Shown here: piece after piece, positions 1 to 22,732 of the stretch
How positions within the stretch are numbered: the first letter of the stretch is position 1
Layout: each line of letters starts with the position of its first letter
Assembly: GCA_009746045.1 (NCBI GenBank)
Contig: RPFO01000050.1
Span: 5,149,728-5,213,727 of the forward strand
Direction of reading: 5' to 3'
DNA from: Mesostigma viride
Lineage: Eukaryota > Streptophyta > Mesostigmatophyceae > Mesostigmatales > Mesostigmataceae
Length of the DNA: 64,000 nt
Translations under genes and position numbers: made by a program
The notes under the pieces: generated by a model
What the model was told of the DNA's origin: nothing
Database searches by the model: none
The model's input: only the letters and a program-made list of their open reading frames with translations

Positions 1-361
1 CGACGCGTGTAGAGCACACATGGGCCAATGCACTTTCAGGACTTTGGTTTCTCGAACTCCTGGTCAGTGGGTGTGGCCGGGTGGCGTCCCTGGCTTGCCC
101 TGCTCCCTCCTAGGGAACCGTTCTCCGCTTCTGTAATCTCTTATTCTTATCTGTTTGGTAGTCTGGCTGCTCTATGGCCACCCAATGGAAGGGCTTCTTT
201 GCCTGATTCTCTTCTACTCTATCAACCCCATTCTGCTCTCCTCTATTCTGGCCCCTCTTTTCTCTTCTCCTCTATCGATCCGTCCCCCCCCCTGCTGTCC
301 TGTCCACCCATGCGCCCACTGCTGTCTGATCATCCGCTCTGCGTCCCTTGTCGTCACGCAG
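1..361 (+). other. Probable intron or upstream sequence of the CPBP gene
   Basis: No exon could be recognised here. The stretch is C/T-rich from about 190 to 360 and ends in a good 3' splice-site context (pyrimidines then cgcag at 357-361), just before the first recognisable protease exon. The N-terminal exon or exons, probably encoding a targeting peptide, would then lie here unrecognised or before the window. Confidence 0.4.
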
Positions 362-11717
<11,356 letters not shown>

Positions 11718-12452
11718 CCGATAACTGGTGAACAACATCGTTTAAGTTTTGTATAATGGCGTAGTACTGAGATACTTGAGATTTATGCAGGTGGCGTCAT
11801 TGCCACGAATATCCCTACAGATAGGGCCACCAGGCATGCATATGCCACACGACGTGCGTGGAATCATGCTCGAATGAGAGCTCATGCCCCCTTAGAACAC
11901 TTATCAGCTGTGCTTAATTACAGCAAGGATTCCATGTTACAGCTGTAAAATGAAAGACATGCACACGGAACAGAATTTTTTTGCTGCATGCATGGGAGTG
12001 GCGCAGAGGCATGGACGGAGACGCAGGAGATGTCATTGAATGCACTTCTGGCCTAGCAATATGATAGCAACGAACGAGATGACATGCATTCTATTCGAAG
12101 CTGGAATTTTCCGAATGCATTTCAAATGCAGCACGTTCTTCGCTGCGGCCTGCTGGGAGTAGGTAGATCCCAAGTGGAGCAGGCACGAAAGATCGAGATC
12201 GATGAATTCCAGCACAACTGTACAAATATCATCGATCAGGGCACGGCGCAGGACCAACGTTGGCACATGGTTCCATAGGATTAGAGTTGCCAAAGGGACC
12301 AAGCACGTGTTAAACAAAAATGGCTTACTCAATCAAGCACCCACACTGCTCTGATCTATGTACAGAAACAAGGAACGTTTGATACTACATGCACTGGTAC
12401 AAGGCCAAGACCAGACTCGTGCATGGAATCACTCTATGATGCCACTCAATCG
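11718..12452. other. Intergenic, nothing recognised
   Basis: Downstream of the CPBP stop codon. No coding similarity, clear tandem repeat or element end was recognised. The 3' UTR and poly(A) site should lie in the first few hundred bases, but no single signal is convincing. Confidence 0.4.
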
Positions 12453-12908
12453 CTCTGTTCCGGATCCCCTGCCCCCTTATTGCTGTCATCCGCAACCTGT
12501 ATGAAGGGTCCACCACTTTGGTGCGCACTTCCTACGGGACCACGCCACCATGCCCTTTACAGAAGGGTGTGTGGCAGGGCTGCGTGCTGTCGCCCTACCT
12601 GTTCATTATTGTGGTCGAATACGTAATGATTCAGGCGCGCAAGCGGTTTGCTCGCATTGTGGGTAGGGAACCAGCTAGGGGTGCAGGTCCGCAACGATTT
12701 CTGGCATGGTGGGGCGAACACGGAGATTCGGCTGGCGAACATCATCTATGCAGACGACACCACCCTCTTCGAGGACACTGAGCACGTGCAGACGTGGCTT
12801 GATTGCCTGGCAATCGAGGCACTTGTGGTGGGGCTTGAGGTGCAGCAAGAAGACTGAGGCTCTGGCGATTGGGCTCGCTCAGGCCCCGCCGGACCTCTTT
12901 CTCCTTAA

Positions 12909-14793
12909 GGGGAGGTGGCACCCCAAAACCCTTAAAAATTGAACTATGGTAATAACACTTGAAATTCATTTGCACAATGCTGAAATATGATTGCGGGCAC
13001 TAAATAACATCTCTTGTGAGTTGTCCATGCACTTGTTGGGGGTACTACCCCCAAGTATACACCAATATTGCGCTATAAATAGAAAAAGACGCTAATTAGG
13101 GCTGGGTATGCCCCAGCCAATGCACACATTTGTTGGCAACCAAAAATCAACCATTTGTAGTTCCCTGAGTGTGTAGCTTGCTGAGCTATTTACATCATGG
13201 AAATGGCAAAACCTTGAACAGTTATTAATTTTCCCGCAAAACAGGTCTTTTTTTACCGGACATTGGGAATAAACATATCATAAACACTTCAGATAAGGCC
13301 ACAAAATCAAGCGAAAATCCGGCTAACAGGGGACAGCAGTGGTCCAAGTCCCAGGTCATTCCGACAAGTCTAGCTCAAGTTATAAGGTTTTGCGTGCTAA
13401 AACCTGAACATACGCTAAATGAGGTTTTTCTGTGTATAAGGCCACCTAGACATCATGTTTTCCATCCAAGAAGCCAAAAAACATGCCCAACTCGATCACA
13501 CAACATAAGAAAAGGCTAGGCACCTCATCTGCCCTCCCCTGCCCTCAGCATGGCCAGCCTTGCCAGCGTGCGCATAGCAACACCATCGCTAGGCATACAC
13601 GCACCAAGAGAGCATACACTAAGCTCAGCCCAAGGTTACCATGTAAATTTATGCCAAGAACTCAGCAAGTATACGTGTAAAAACCTTAGAAAGACTGCCC
13701 AAGCAATAGAGGCAACTGCAGCCTGCAAACTTGGCAGCAAATCATACATGTTGTCTGCCAAGCATTCACATCCTATCCAGCTTGCCTTGCTGCACACATA
13801 GCAGGGAAGTCTTAATGGTTATAGCTCAAGGAAAGCAATGGAAACACCTATCTAATGCAATGCCACTCATGCAGTATGGCCAGCAAAAGAACCACTCTCA
13901 CCTTCCTTTCCAATATGGCAATTTGCTAAGAAGCTGATGCCAGCTTGTTAGCCTCTAGGCACATGCCGGATGTCGTTACTAAAACAGGCGTGTCAGATCC
14001 GGCACATAACAAAGAGTCTGAGCAAGCTCACGTCCAAAGGATTATGGAAAGCAAGTGTCAACACATTACCAACAACTTGACCTCGGCGCATTTAGCATGC
14101 CAGCCACAAACTACACGAAATTCTACGAAATAGCTAGGAATCTGACGATGCAACCGAAAGAAATGGAGCGCTTCCTGCAGGGAAACTGCCCGAAAAAAAG
14201 GCGAAAGGCCGACGTTAATGCACCTGCCTGCGTGGAAATGTTTCATGCATAAACTGGCACGCAAGCTCGAACAATAAAAGACATCATCCATTGATCAGGC
14301 GAACAAGGAAGGTGCGCCTTCCGTGAATACGTCGAAGGCGACATGCGCAGGCCTGCGTAGGTTCTTACCTTGAATGCCGGAAATGTAAAAGAAACCGGGA
14401 AGCTTCGGCACAAACTCGACAACACCATTAAGTTAGCTTCATAATCGCTCTTTAGAGCCTACGTTGCCTCACAATAGCTGCCGTAAACCTGCATTAAATT
14501 TCATGATCCGCAAGAGAAATTATATCCTGGACCCCCGCGCCCGTAGCCGTTCGAGAAATTAGCGATATTGCAAACCGTAAACTTTCCGCCATGAAATGAG
14601 GTCATCAACTAATCTTCTGCGAAATTCAAGCATTTTTTCTAGCTGTTTACGTGCCATATCGATTAATATTGCATAAAGGCATGCCGCCATGGCCACTTCC
14701 GCGAGGGTCGAGCGGTCCGGGCACACATTATACACCGTACGGACGGTACCGCGAATTTTTTGGCGCGGAAAATATTCGGCGCGCCACGTCCCC
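12909..14793. mobile_element. Non-autonomous DNA element with TTAA target duplication
   Basis: It interrupts the LINE exactly at a TTAA: TTAA at 12905-12908 and 14794-14797 flank ends GGGGAGGTGGC and the inverted GGGGACGTGGC (10 of 11 match). TTAA duplication is typical of piggyBac-type insertion, though the G-rich terminus is not classical. The 1.9 kb interior holds no recognisable transposase; its short open frames are unconvincing. It is younger than the LINE it interrupts. Confidence 0.75.
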
Positions 14794-15366
14794 TTAATTG
14801 ACGGCTCTCGAGTCCTGTATCGGGACCGCGTCAAGTTGCTGGGTAGCTTACTTCCCAGCTGCGAGGCCGATGTGGACCACCATATCTCCCTCGCCTGGCA
14901 CGCTTTACGCTAATACCGGACCCTGTGGCGCAAGCCCCTGGGCAAGCTAGAGAAACAGGACCTGTTTAAGGTCCTGGTCCTCCCTGTTCTTACGTACGGG
15001 GCCGAGACGTGGACTCTCACTGCCGACCTTGCCAGCGCTAGCAAGTTGGACGGCGCGGTCACCAACATGCTGCGGTCAATTTATCGTGTAGGATACGCTG
15101 CTCATGTCCGCAAGGAGGACTTGTATCTCGGCATGCCACTTATCACCAGCACCATCAAGCAGCGGCGCCTGATGCTAGTAGGGCACTAAGCTCGCACCAA
15201 CCAGGTAGACACCTCACGGGGCCCCTCTGCAGTGCTGCGCCCCGCCCAGCCGGGCCGGCACCTCCTCACGTGGGCCGGGCCCCGCCAGGTTAGACGCCGA
15301 AAGGCCCGCACCTTCAAAGCACAGCTCGTAGAGGACATGGGGGGCCTAGGTCATAGAGGACAACAA

Positions 15367-15808
15367 AGCCTCCATGTGTTGACACTAGCATGTTAACCCC
15401 AATCGCCACCCCCCCCCCCCCCCCCCACTCCGGCACTACCCTTCTCCACCCCCACCTCCACCCCCACCCCCCCGCTATTAGGGCAATGGCCCATTCTTGG
15501 TATTGCAAGGTTGTAGATAGCTTAGACCGGTAGGACTGTTTGCACCCATCCATCCATCCATCCATCCATCCATCCATCCATCCATCCATCCATCCATCCA
15601 TCCATCCATCCATCCATCCATCCATCCATCCATCCATCCATCCATCCATCCATCCATCCATCCATCCATCCATCCATCCATCCATCCATCCATCCATCCA
15701 TCCATCCATCCATCCATCCATCCATCCATCCATCCATCCATCCATCCATCCATCGGGGTTAATGCTCCGTGACTCCCCAACGGCAGCACGAGTCTAATTA
15801 ATTAATTA
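15367..15808 (+). mobile_element. Nested retroposon with (CCAT)n and hairpin-TTAA tail
   Basis: Inserted into the LINE 3' UTR and flanked by the 14-bp direct repeat atagaggacaacaa (15353-15366 and 15809-15822). The body has a C-run, a gtagatagcttagaccggtagg block, (CCAT)n, then gctccgtgactccccaac and a TAAT/TTAA tail. It shares the 3' end of the RTE-like LINE, so it is either a very short LINE copy or a SINE using the same tail. No coding sequence. Confidence 0.8.
15546..15754 (+). repeat. (CCAT)n microsatellite
   Basis: About 52 perfect CCAT units within the nested retroposon's 3' region. Frames reading IHPS or MDGW repeats are artefacts. Confidence 0.98.
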
Positions 15809-16045
15809 ATAGAGGACAACAACCCCCCTGCAGTGGGGAAGGAGCGTGTTTGCACACGTGGACGGCATGCTAGACAAGACCCCTAGGGTCGCGGGCACCA
15901 TAGATCTAGAGTAGGACTATTTTGTAGATAGCTTGTAGATAGCTTGTAGATAGCGTAGACCGGTAGGATTGCGTGTACCCTCCCATCCATCCATCCTCCG
16001 TGACTCCCCAACGGGAGCACGAGCTTAATTAATTAATTCATTAAT

Positions 16046-17366
16046 GTAAGGAGCTGCCCCTGACTACCTGACATCCGTAAATAGTAGTAGAAACGTTCCA
16101 GCCGCCATGGTGCAAGCACACCAACTAGCCGACAAAATTCTTAACCAGTGGCTGACTATCACTGATGCCAGCCTGAACATTAAAGAATAATACATGAAGT
16201 GCGACAACTATGAACACAAGAAGTAACATGCAATAAGTAGCCGCTGTTCTATCTGTCTCCGACATTCTCATTTTGCGTTCCGACTGCACGAACCCATAGA
16301 GTAATACTTTACGGTCTACAGCGCGCACCGGCGCTGTGGCCACTGGCCGCGGCCTCCATTGCTCTCACAAGCCATGAATGCACGCCTGGATGCTGCATTC
16401 AACCCATGAGCTCTGGGAACCCAACCCACCATCCGTGGCCACCTTGGCTGGCACAGGGACCCCATAAGCTTTGGCAGTGGAACACAGTATCCCTGGCAAC
16501 TACGGTGGCAGCGGACAGGTGCCACAGCGGTGCAGCACCTGTATCAGTGCTATGCTCCCCACTCCCCCCTTCTGGTCTACTATAAACTCTCATTACTTTG
16601 CCAAGTTCCCCTCCTTGAACCTTCCGTTTGGTGCGCGCACATACATTATGTGTTCATGGTGCGGGCGCAGCCAACGCTGCCATAGCTTTGCAATGCCTCC
16701 ACATGTACCAGTGGTTGGATGCCAGCTCGGTACGGGACGGCAAGCCCTCTTATCCAGGATCCCACCCCCATGCAGCGCCCTGGCGTCACCGCACAGCAGC
16801 AACGTACACAATTGGTGGGCGACTGGCTGCAAAATTGACGGCCCTATTGCCAGGGCACTCAGTCGCACACCGTGTTGGCATTAAAAAGACAGAATACAAC
16901 CTATCACTTGGCCGACTCGGCGTTGATACAAACTCGCCGAACCCATGCAAGACCCGGTGACACGCGGCTGATCCACCACAAGCGCGGCTCATCGCTCCCC
17001 CCCCCCCCCCCCCGCCCTGGATGTTGACATCGCATCACATGACGTTAGCATTGCTGCGCATGATGTTGACACTGCGGCGCAATCCCAGGCTTTGCGAGAG
17101 CAACGCCGGCAGTGCACGGTTCCTTTTTGCTGATCGCATGCTGTGTTGGCCATGAGCAGACATGGTCACGCCACTACTCGCTGATCATGACTTCAGGCCA
17201 AGCTAGGCTGACCACCATGACGGGCCATGCCAGGCTTGCCGCCAACGATGGTGGCCCGTCATCAATGATGGTCACCATGCCACCAAGCACCTCTGACCAA
17301 AGTGGGTCCACCCCCCCTTGTCGCTCCCCCTTATGTCAACCTACCCCCACTTGTCAGCCCTTTTTG
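16046..17366. other. Intergenic between LINE fragment and GT10 gene; nothing recognised
   Basis: Several short open frames exist on both strands, but none shows a recognisable domain. There is a C-run near 16996-17012 and a C/T-rich stretch at 17300-17400 just past the GT10 stop codon. Confidence 0.4.
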
Positions 17367-19217
17367 TCAGCCCCCCCTTTTGTTCCCCTCCCCCTGGCCC
17401 CTCTGCAGCCGCTCAAGAGCCGCGTACTCGCTGCGTGTCATTTTGGAGGGGTCAAACTCGAGGCGGCGACTCACTGTGTGGTCAGGAAACTGGCGCAGCA
17501 GTTCAGCATCATCTGACAAGTCCTTGGACGGGTCCGCTGACAAGCCCTTGGACGGGTCCGCTGACAAGCCCTTGGACGGGTCCGCTGACAAGCCCTTGGA
17601 CGGGTCCTCTGATGGCTCCTTTGAGAGCTCCTTAATTGGATCCTTTGATGGGCCCTTCGAAGGGTCTTTCAACGGGCCCTCCTCAGCGTCGCCCGGGACA
17701 AGCACTCTCCCCAACTGGTCCGTGACCGACGCCGGCCGCACCTTCACGATGCCATGTCCCAAAGGGCCGCCCGCCTGGCCTGTGCCTAGGGGCTTGCCAA
17801 GGCCCTCTCGGCCTGCCCCCATGCGGACAGAAATCGGGCCGCTGGGCAATGGTACACTCATCTGGCTGGTGACCACTGGGGGGGGTTCCCCCTGGCTGTG
17901 GAGGGTGGCGTCCGCGGCAGGGGGGAGGTCAGGGACGACGGCGGCCACCGGGGGCAACCACCCGGGCTTACAGGGACCCCCCCTGGCGTCGCCCGTGGCT
18001 TGCCTTCGGTCGTGCAGGAACTGGCAGAGGCGGCAGCGCGTGTCCCCTCGCTGGATCGTGTCGTACAGCCGCCGGAACCCAGGGAGCCAGGCCTCCCCTT
18101 CCCTCGCGCGCCGCTTCCAGTCGAGCATCTTTAGATAGAAGGTGTCATTGGTGAGCAGCTGCTGCACGTCCTCATAGAAGGCCTGCTTGGTGCGGTAGCG
18201 CGCGACGTTGATCATCATGTCGGCTGCCTTGAAGGGCAGGAAGTCCTGCACGTTGGGCGCGCCCATGTAGATGGGCACGCAGCCCGCGCGGAATGCATGG
18301 AACAGCTTCTCGGTGACATAGTCCACGTCGTTGCTGTTCTCCATGGCAATGCACGCGCGGTACGTGCTGAAGGTGGTCACCTTCTCGTAGATCCAGGGCT
18401 CGCACGCCTCGCGCCCGCACGAGAGGAAGTCCTTCGGCTGCTTCCCGCCATACAGCGCGAGCGCGTCCTCGTAGGGCGTCGTCGCAGACCGCCCCTGCCA
18501 GTTGCCGTAGCACTTGCCCAGGTTTGCCAGGGGGATCCCCGCGTTCATCATCTCCAGGACGATTTGCGCGCGGTTGTTCTTCGAGTAGCAGTTGCTGTGG
18601 AGGAAGGCCACGGCGGGGATGCGGCGCTCCAAAGGGAGCAGGGGGTCGAGGAACAGGTCGATCCCAGGGCCCACGTTCTCCTGCAGGGTGACCAGGCTGG
18701 GGACAAAGAACTTGCTCGGCACATGCGTGCGGAAGCGGGTCGTCATCTCCACATCAAACACGTCCATGAAGTCGGCGTTGAGGATGATCGGGTAATTGGA
18801 CGCCGACTCCTCCAGGGTGGCCACGTTCACGCGGCCATCCCAGGGGCCCATCGGGACACGCGGGGGGGGCACCATCATGGGCGCCAGGTGGTACCAGAGC
18901 GCGTCGCAGACCGTCGATGGCGTGGTCTGCACGCTGTGCAGGAAGACGCAGTCGAGCGGCACGCCGGCGGGCGTCCCGTCGGAGGTGCACTTGGACACGT
19001 TTCCCATAAACTTGGCCCCGAAGGGCGTGTCGTTCTGCACCGACACGATGATGGTTCTCTCGGCCGCGACCGCGGCGGCCCACAGGCAGCACACGCCGAG
19101 AAGGAACAGGACACGAGCGCTGAACCTTGGGCGTCGCGTAGCACGGAAGTGCAGGCGCTCTCGGACCTGCTTGCCCGCCATCATGGTGCGTGGAAATGGA
19201 GTCAACCCGACGTGCAC
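17367..19217 (-). CDS. GT10-family (alpha-1,3-type) fucosyltransferase, 616 aa, single exon
   Basis: Family GT10 enzymes transfer fucose from GDP-fucose to glycans in the Golgi lumen. A signal anchor lies at about residues 35-52 after a basic N-terminus, fitting a type II Golgi protein. The conserved donor-site block is clear at about residues 288-320: MENSNDVDYVTEKL followed by FHAFRAGCVPIYMGAP. Cys-rich segments flank it (SCGREAC at about 266, CRLCQ at about 395). From about residue 410 the protein leaves the family fold for a Pro/Gly-rich linker. It then has four near-perfect DPSKGLSA-type repeats (24-bp DNA repeat, about 17518-17613) and a charged C-terminus. The first ATG is used, but the Met pair at residues 12-13 could be the real start. 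There is no intron, unlike its neighbours. The acceptor cannot be read from sequence. Confidence 0.85.
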   Translation of the reverse strand: MHVGLTPFPRTMMAGKQVRERLHFRATRRPRFSARVLFLLGVCCLWAAAVAAERTIIVSVQNDTPFGAKFMGNVSKCTSDGTPAGVPLDCVFLHSVQTTPSTVCDALWYHLAPMMVPPPRVPMGPWDGRVNVATLEESASNYPIILNADFMDVFDVEMTTRFRTHVPSKFFVPSLVTLQENVGPGIDLFLDPLLPLERRIPAVAFLHSNCYSKNNRAQIVLEMMNAGIPLANLGKCYGNWQGRSATTPYEDALALYGGKQPKDFLSCGREACEPWIYEKVTTFSTYRACIAMENSNDVDYVTEKLFHAFRAGCVPIYMGAPNVQDFLPFKAADMMINVARYRTKQAFYEDVQQLLTNDTFYLKMLDWKRRAREGEAWLPGFRRLYDTIQRGDTRCRLCQFLHDRRQATGDARGGPCKPGWLPPVAAVVPDLPPAADATLHSQGEPPPVVTSQMSVPLPSGPISVRMGAGREGLGKPLGTGQAGGPLGHGIVKVRPASVTDQLGRVLVPGDAEEGPLKDPSKGPSKDPIKELSKEPSEDPSKGLSADPSKGLSADPSKGLSADPSKDLSDDAELLRQFPDHTVSRRLEFDPSKMTRSEYAALERLQRGQGEGNKRGG

Positions 19218-20112
19218 AGAAGACGTGAACGAGATGCAGCTTCGGTTTGCTCATCAATCGCAGCCCCACTGAAGTAATCGTCGCCGATGGCCTAGCACAT
19301 TGCCCGTGCCTGGGAGCTCACCGCAAATTTGTAATGTCTACCATCATGTACGTACGTATACACTTGACAGAGTGACTTTATGCGGTCAATCAACCAGTCA
19401 GTCAGTCAGTCGGTCAGTTAAAATTCCCACGCGCTTCATCCGGTAAGGACTTGCTTTGAATTGCGTCAGGGATTCTTCTTGGCTCGCAGCCAGGCAGTCC
19501 GAAACTTCAGATAATTTTGTGGTCAGTGCGCCCAGCTCACAAAACGTTCTTACGGTAGGACCAAACATGTCTGCTCCATTAAGAGAGAGCTCTAGCTTGG
19601 TTTTCGCTTTCATGATCATCAATTTCGGGGGAAATGGGTATATTTTATTAGCCAATTATGGACCAAAGAGGTGAGAGGGGAAATGAGTATCAGCGAATCC
19701 TAATGAAGGTGGTGTTCATGATCATCAATTTCACTTTGGCCGTCGTACGAAAGGTACGTCACCGTTCTTGTGATATATGACCGGTGATAACCGAACCTCA
19801 CAGGAATGACATTTTTTGACACGTGCCACAGTGGCACTTGGCAATGTGCGCCGAGGTCGACCCGCGTGAGCCGGTTTGCACCCTTCATTATTTTGGCCTC
19901 TGGAAGACGACAATAATTAATTGGCAAGCACCATCGCGGATCTAGCTACTGTAGCGGCTTTTGCAGGTAGGAAAATGCCGCGGTCACTGGCAGGCATTGG
20001 CAGCTAGAGAGGGACCAGATGTCGAAGATACTGCTAGTTTTCATTCTCACCAGTGTGCAGATGACGCCGGGGGGGATGAGCGCTGTTTCCCCTGCCGATT
20101 CATACGGGACTG
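19218..20112. other. Intergenic upstream of GT10; probable promoter region, nothing specific
   Basis: Contains a short (CAGT)n-like stretch near 19397-19415 and a repeated catgatcatcaatttc at about 19610 and 19717. No gene, tRNA or element terminus was recognised. The first few hundred bases should hold the GT10 promoter. Confidence 0.35.
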
Positions 20113-21176
20113 ATGCTCGTGGTGCAGTTGCTGATTTGTCTGTGGCCACACACCAAGAAAGTCAAGGCATACAGGAAGCGTGGCCAGCCCGTAGAGATGC
20201 GCGATTGGTCGGATGACGAGTTTGCTTTTCATTTTCGCTTCACGAAGTACGACGTTACCCGTTTGATCCGACTCCTTCGGCTCCCTGGTAGGATTATCAC
20301 AAAGAGCAATAACAACTTCTCAGCCTTGGAGGGAATACTCATCTTGCTTCGGCGGCTGGCTTATCCGTGTCGCTGGAGCGATTTGGAGCCTCTTTTTCGC
20401 ATGCCCACATGCATGCTCGGCCAGTGCTTCCACTGGATGCTGGACTATGTTTTCGATGCATTTGCCGAGAAGCTGTTGCAGAATGTCTTCATCTGGGAAG
20501 GATTTATGAAGCGCTCGGCAGTGCATGTGCAGCAGAAATGCTGGGGCGTGTACTTGAACGTCTGGGGTTTCATTGATGGCAAGCTCTACCCAATCTGAGG
20601 GCCTATGCACGATGGCCTGCAGCGAGCCGCCTTCAGCGGCCCGCCTTCAGCGGCCACAAGCGCGTGACCGGCAAAAAGTACCAGGGGACTTTCGCACCCT
20701 GCGGCATCATGACTACTTTGCATGGGCCTTACCATGGCAATAAGCATGACGTGACTATGGTGAGAGAAAGCCGCTTGATTAATGATTCAATGCACGTATT
20801 TCAGCATGTTGCGCATCCTCTTGTGCTTTACGGTGACCCCCCTTATCAGTGGTCGCGGTATCTTTGCCACGGATTCAAAAGAGTCATGACGCGTAGCCAG
20901 GGCGTTGCAAACACGATAATGTCCGGTGTGTGCACGGCAGTGGAATGGGGCTTTGGCAAGAACGTCGGCACCTTTGCGTACGTTGACAACAAGAAACAAC
21001 TCAAGGTGCTTATGAGGGGTGCCCACGTACACCAAATGATCATGGTATCCACTTTTTCGACAAACTGCCACACGCGTTGCTATGGCAGCAATACGGGTTC
21101 CTTTTTCAGGTGCATGCCTCCTTCCTTGGAGGCATACATCGCCCTTGCTAGCCTTGAAGAAGACTCCGTGCGTTGA
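20113..21176 (+). pseudogene. HARBI1-like (PIF/Harbinger, DDE_Tnp_4) transposase remnant
   Basis: The first open part (20113-20598) has a helical N-terminal region and ends at FIDGKLYPI, the first catalytic Asp region. A TGA follows. A 14-bp tandem duplication (ccgccttcagcggc, about 20628-20655) then shifts the frame before the second part (20664-21176), which carries YHGNKHDVTM, LYGDPPYQ (second Asp) and AVEWGFG (catalytic Glu). With one copy of the duplication ignored, the frame runs through FSGHKRVTGKKYQ as expected for the family. One stop plus one frameshift suggest recent inactivation. Terminal inverted repeats were not found; the 3' side abuts a retroposon fragment. Confidence 0.85.
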
Positions 21177-21179
21177 AAA

Positions 21180-21732
21180 GCATTAACCCCAATCGCCACC
21201 CTCCCCCCCCCCCCCCCTCCACCCCCCCCTCCACCTCCAGCACTACCCGTTGTAGATAGATTAGACCGGTAGGATTGTGTGTCCCCATCCATCCATCCAT
21301 CCATCCATCCATCCATCCATCCATCCATCCATCCATCCATCCATCCATCCATCCATCCATCCATCCATCCATCCATCCATCCATCCATCCATCCATCCAT
21401 CCATCCATCCATCCATCCATCCATCCATCCATCCATCCATCCATCCATCCATCCATCCATCCATCCATCCATCCATCCATCCATCCATCCATCCATCCAT
21501 CCATCCATCCATCCATCCATCCATCCATCCATCCATCCATCCATCCATCCATCCATCCATCCATCCATCCATCCATCCATCCATCCATCCATCCATCCAT
21601 CCATCCATCCATCCATCCATCCATCCATCCATCCATCCATCCATCCATCCATCCATCCATCCATCCATCCATCGGGGGTAATGCTCCGTGACTCCCCAAC
21701 GGGAGCACGAGTCTAATTAATTAATTAATTGC
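21180..21732 (+). mobile_element. Retroposon fragment with long (CCAT)n and hairpin-TTAA tail
   Basis: Begins with ttaaccccaatcgccacc and a C-run shared with 15394 onward. Then comes gtagatagattagaccgg, about 97 CCAT units (21284-21673) and the hairpin gactccccaacgggagc with a TTAA tail ending about 21730. Same family as 15367-15808. No TSD was resolved. Confidence 0.8.
21284..21674 (+). repeat. (CCAT)n microsatellite
   Basis: An uninterrupted CCAT array of about 390 bases. The long IHPS and MDGW frames over it are not genes. Confidence 0.98.
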
Positions 21733-21734
21733 TA

Positions 21735-22353
21735 GCCTTGTTTTAGCTGTGTAGCGCCAGTTTTAGCAATTTGTGGCGATATCACCCCCAAATGACAGTT
21801 CCCAAGACGCCACTAAGTGGCGGTGCTGTGCTACTTGGCAGTCGCTGGTCGCCACATAATGGCCGTGTTGAATCCAAAGCTACTACCTAGTGACGCCACA
21901 CATGCGGGCCCCTGTCAACACAAGTTCCGGCCGGCTCTCCGCCGCAAGTCTCCCTAGTATTACAGTACTACTAGTAGCTTCCGCCAGTCAACAATGGTCC
22001 AGTGCCCCCAGGCCCCGTGGCTGTCCACTCGCGTGCGTTGGTCGCCAGATGCTCACTAGCTGACTGGCCAGTGGCCACTGGCCAGTAAGCGCCGCCCCAC
22101 GCCATAGTATACTTCAAGATTCTGCACTCGGGACACGACACAGCTGTGACTCGGAAGGCCTTAGGCAGCCCGCAAGTGGCAGGTGAGAGGTTTAGAAGGG
22201 AGCATTGCGTGACCAGGGAAGCCAGTTGACTCGCCCACCCGCCAGTCGCCACACGTGGCCGTGCCCAGCCCAATTTTTATTGGCTAAAAGCCATGATTGG
22301 CCGAGCCAAAGCTAGTTTCCGAAGTTCAATATGCCACATGGCGCTTAGCGCAA
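21735..22353 (+). repeat. Dispersed ~0.6 kb repeat, left copy of an inverted pair
   Basis: Matches, in reverse orientation, the copy at 26841-27433 plus 27552-27580 over nearly its whole length. Shared blocks include gtagcgccagttttagcaat, ttgactcgcccacccgccag and the segment ending gcgcttagcgcaaaa. The end at about 22353 reads aatcactg, the complement of CAGTGATT. It lies downstream of the NSUN stop codon. Confidence 0.75.
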
Positions 22354-22732
22354 AAACCTTAATTGAATCACTGTATTATCCCTATTGTTCCTATTTTTAC
22401 TATTATGCAACGGCGCGCCTGCGCAGCCGGTCCACTAGCACGTTTCTCTCCCCGTAGGCTCTGTCCCCAAAAATCTTTACATCCCCATCGTGACAATGGT
22501 GTCGGAAAAGAAGTGAAGCGCAACTATTTGGTGATGCTGTCACATGCAAAAGGTACCTTGCTTTGAATACTGCAGGATAGAACCACAACAGCCGCCGAGG
22601 CGCTAGCATACGTTTAGTGTCAGGTTACAGAAAGCTCGACATGGCGTTCCCTTACTATAGCACTACTGTACCAGTTTACAGGCAAGTACATCACCTGCTA
22701 CAGTGATGTCTGTTACGACCTCCAAACGCGAC
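22354..22732. other. 3' flank of the NSUN gene, nothing recognised
   Basis: Between the dispersed repeat and the NSUN stop codon. It should contain the minus-strand 3' UTR and poly(A) site. No other feature is visible. Confidence 0.4.

Larger units (their letters stand above)
12453..16045 (+). pseudogene. RTE-like LINE fragment, interrupted by two later insertions
   Basis: Degenerate non-LTR reverse transcriptase. Segment 12453-12904 encodes the region around GCVLSPYLF (motif B) and IYADDTTLFED (catalytic motif C, about 12745-12780). It is cut by the TTAA element at 12909-14793 and resumes at 14798 with SRVLYRDRVKLLGS, then a C-terminal region with YGAETWTLTADLA. Frames change several times and stops are present, so it is dead. 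Alignment to the copy at 59682-62500 restores one continuous element once the insertion is removed. The 3' UTR is split again by 15367-15808 and ends with a short CCAT block, the CTCCC/GGGAG hairpin and a TTAA tail (15990-16045). The 5' end is truncated. Confidence 0.85.

Noticed and set aside
13483-14252. Possible transposase in the first TTAA element
   Set aside because: Only short frames with no recognisable catalytic motif or domain.
16471-16960. Possible host gene between the LINE fragment and GT10
   Set aside because: Overlapping frames of 110-137 codons, no conserved motif, and no splice pattern that improves them.
21284-21674. IHPS/MDGW repeat proteins, also at 15546-15754
   Set aside because: Artefacts of the CCAT microsatellite within retroposon tails.
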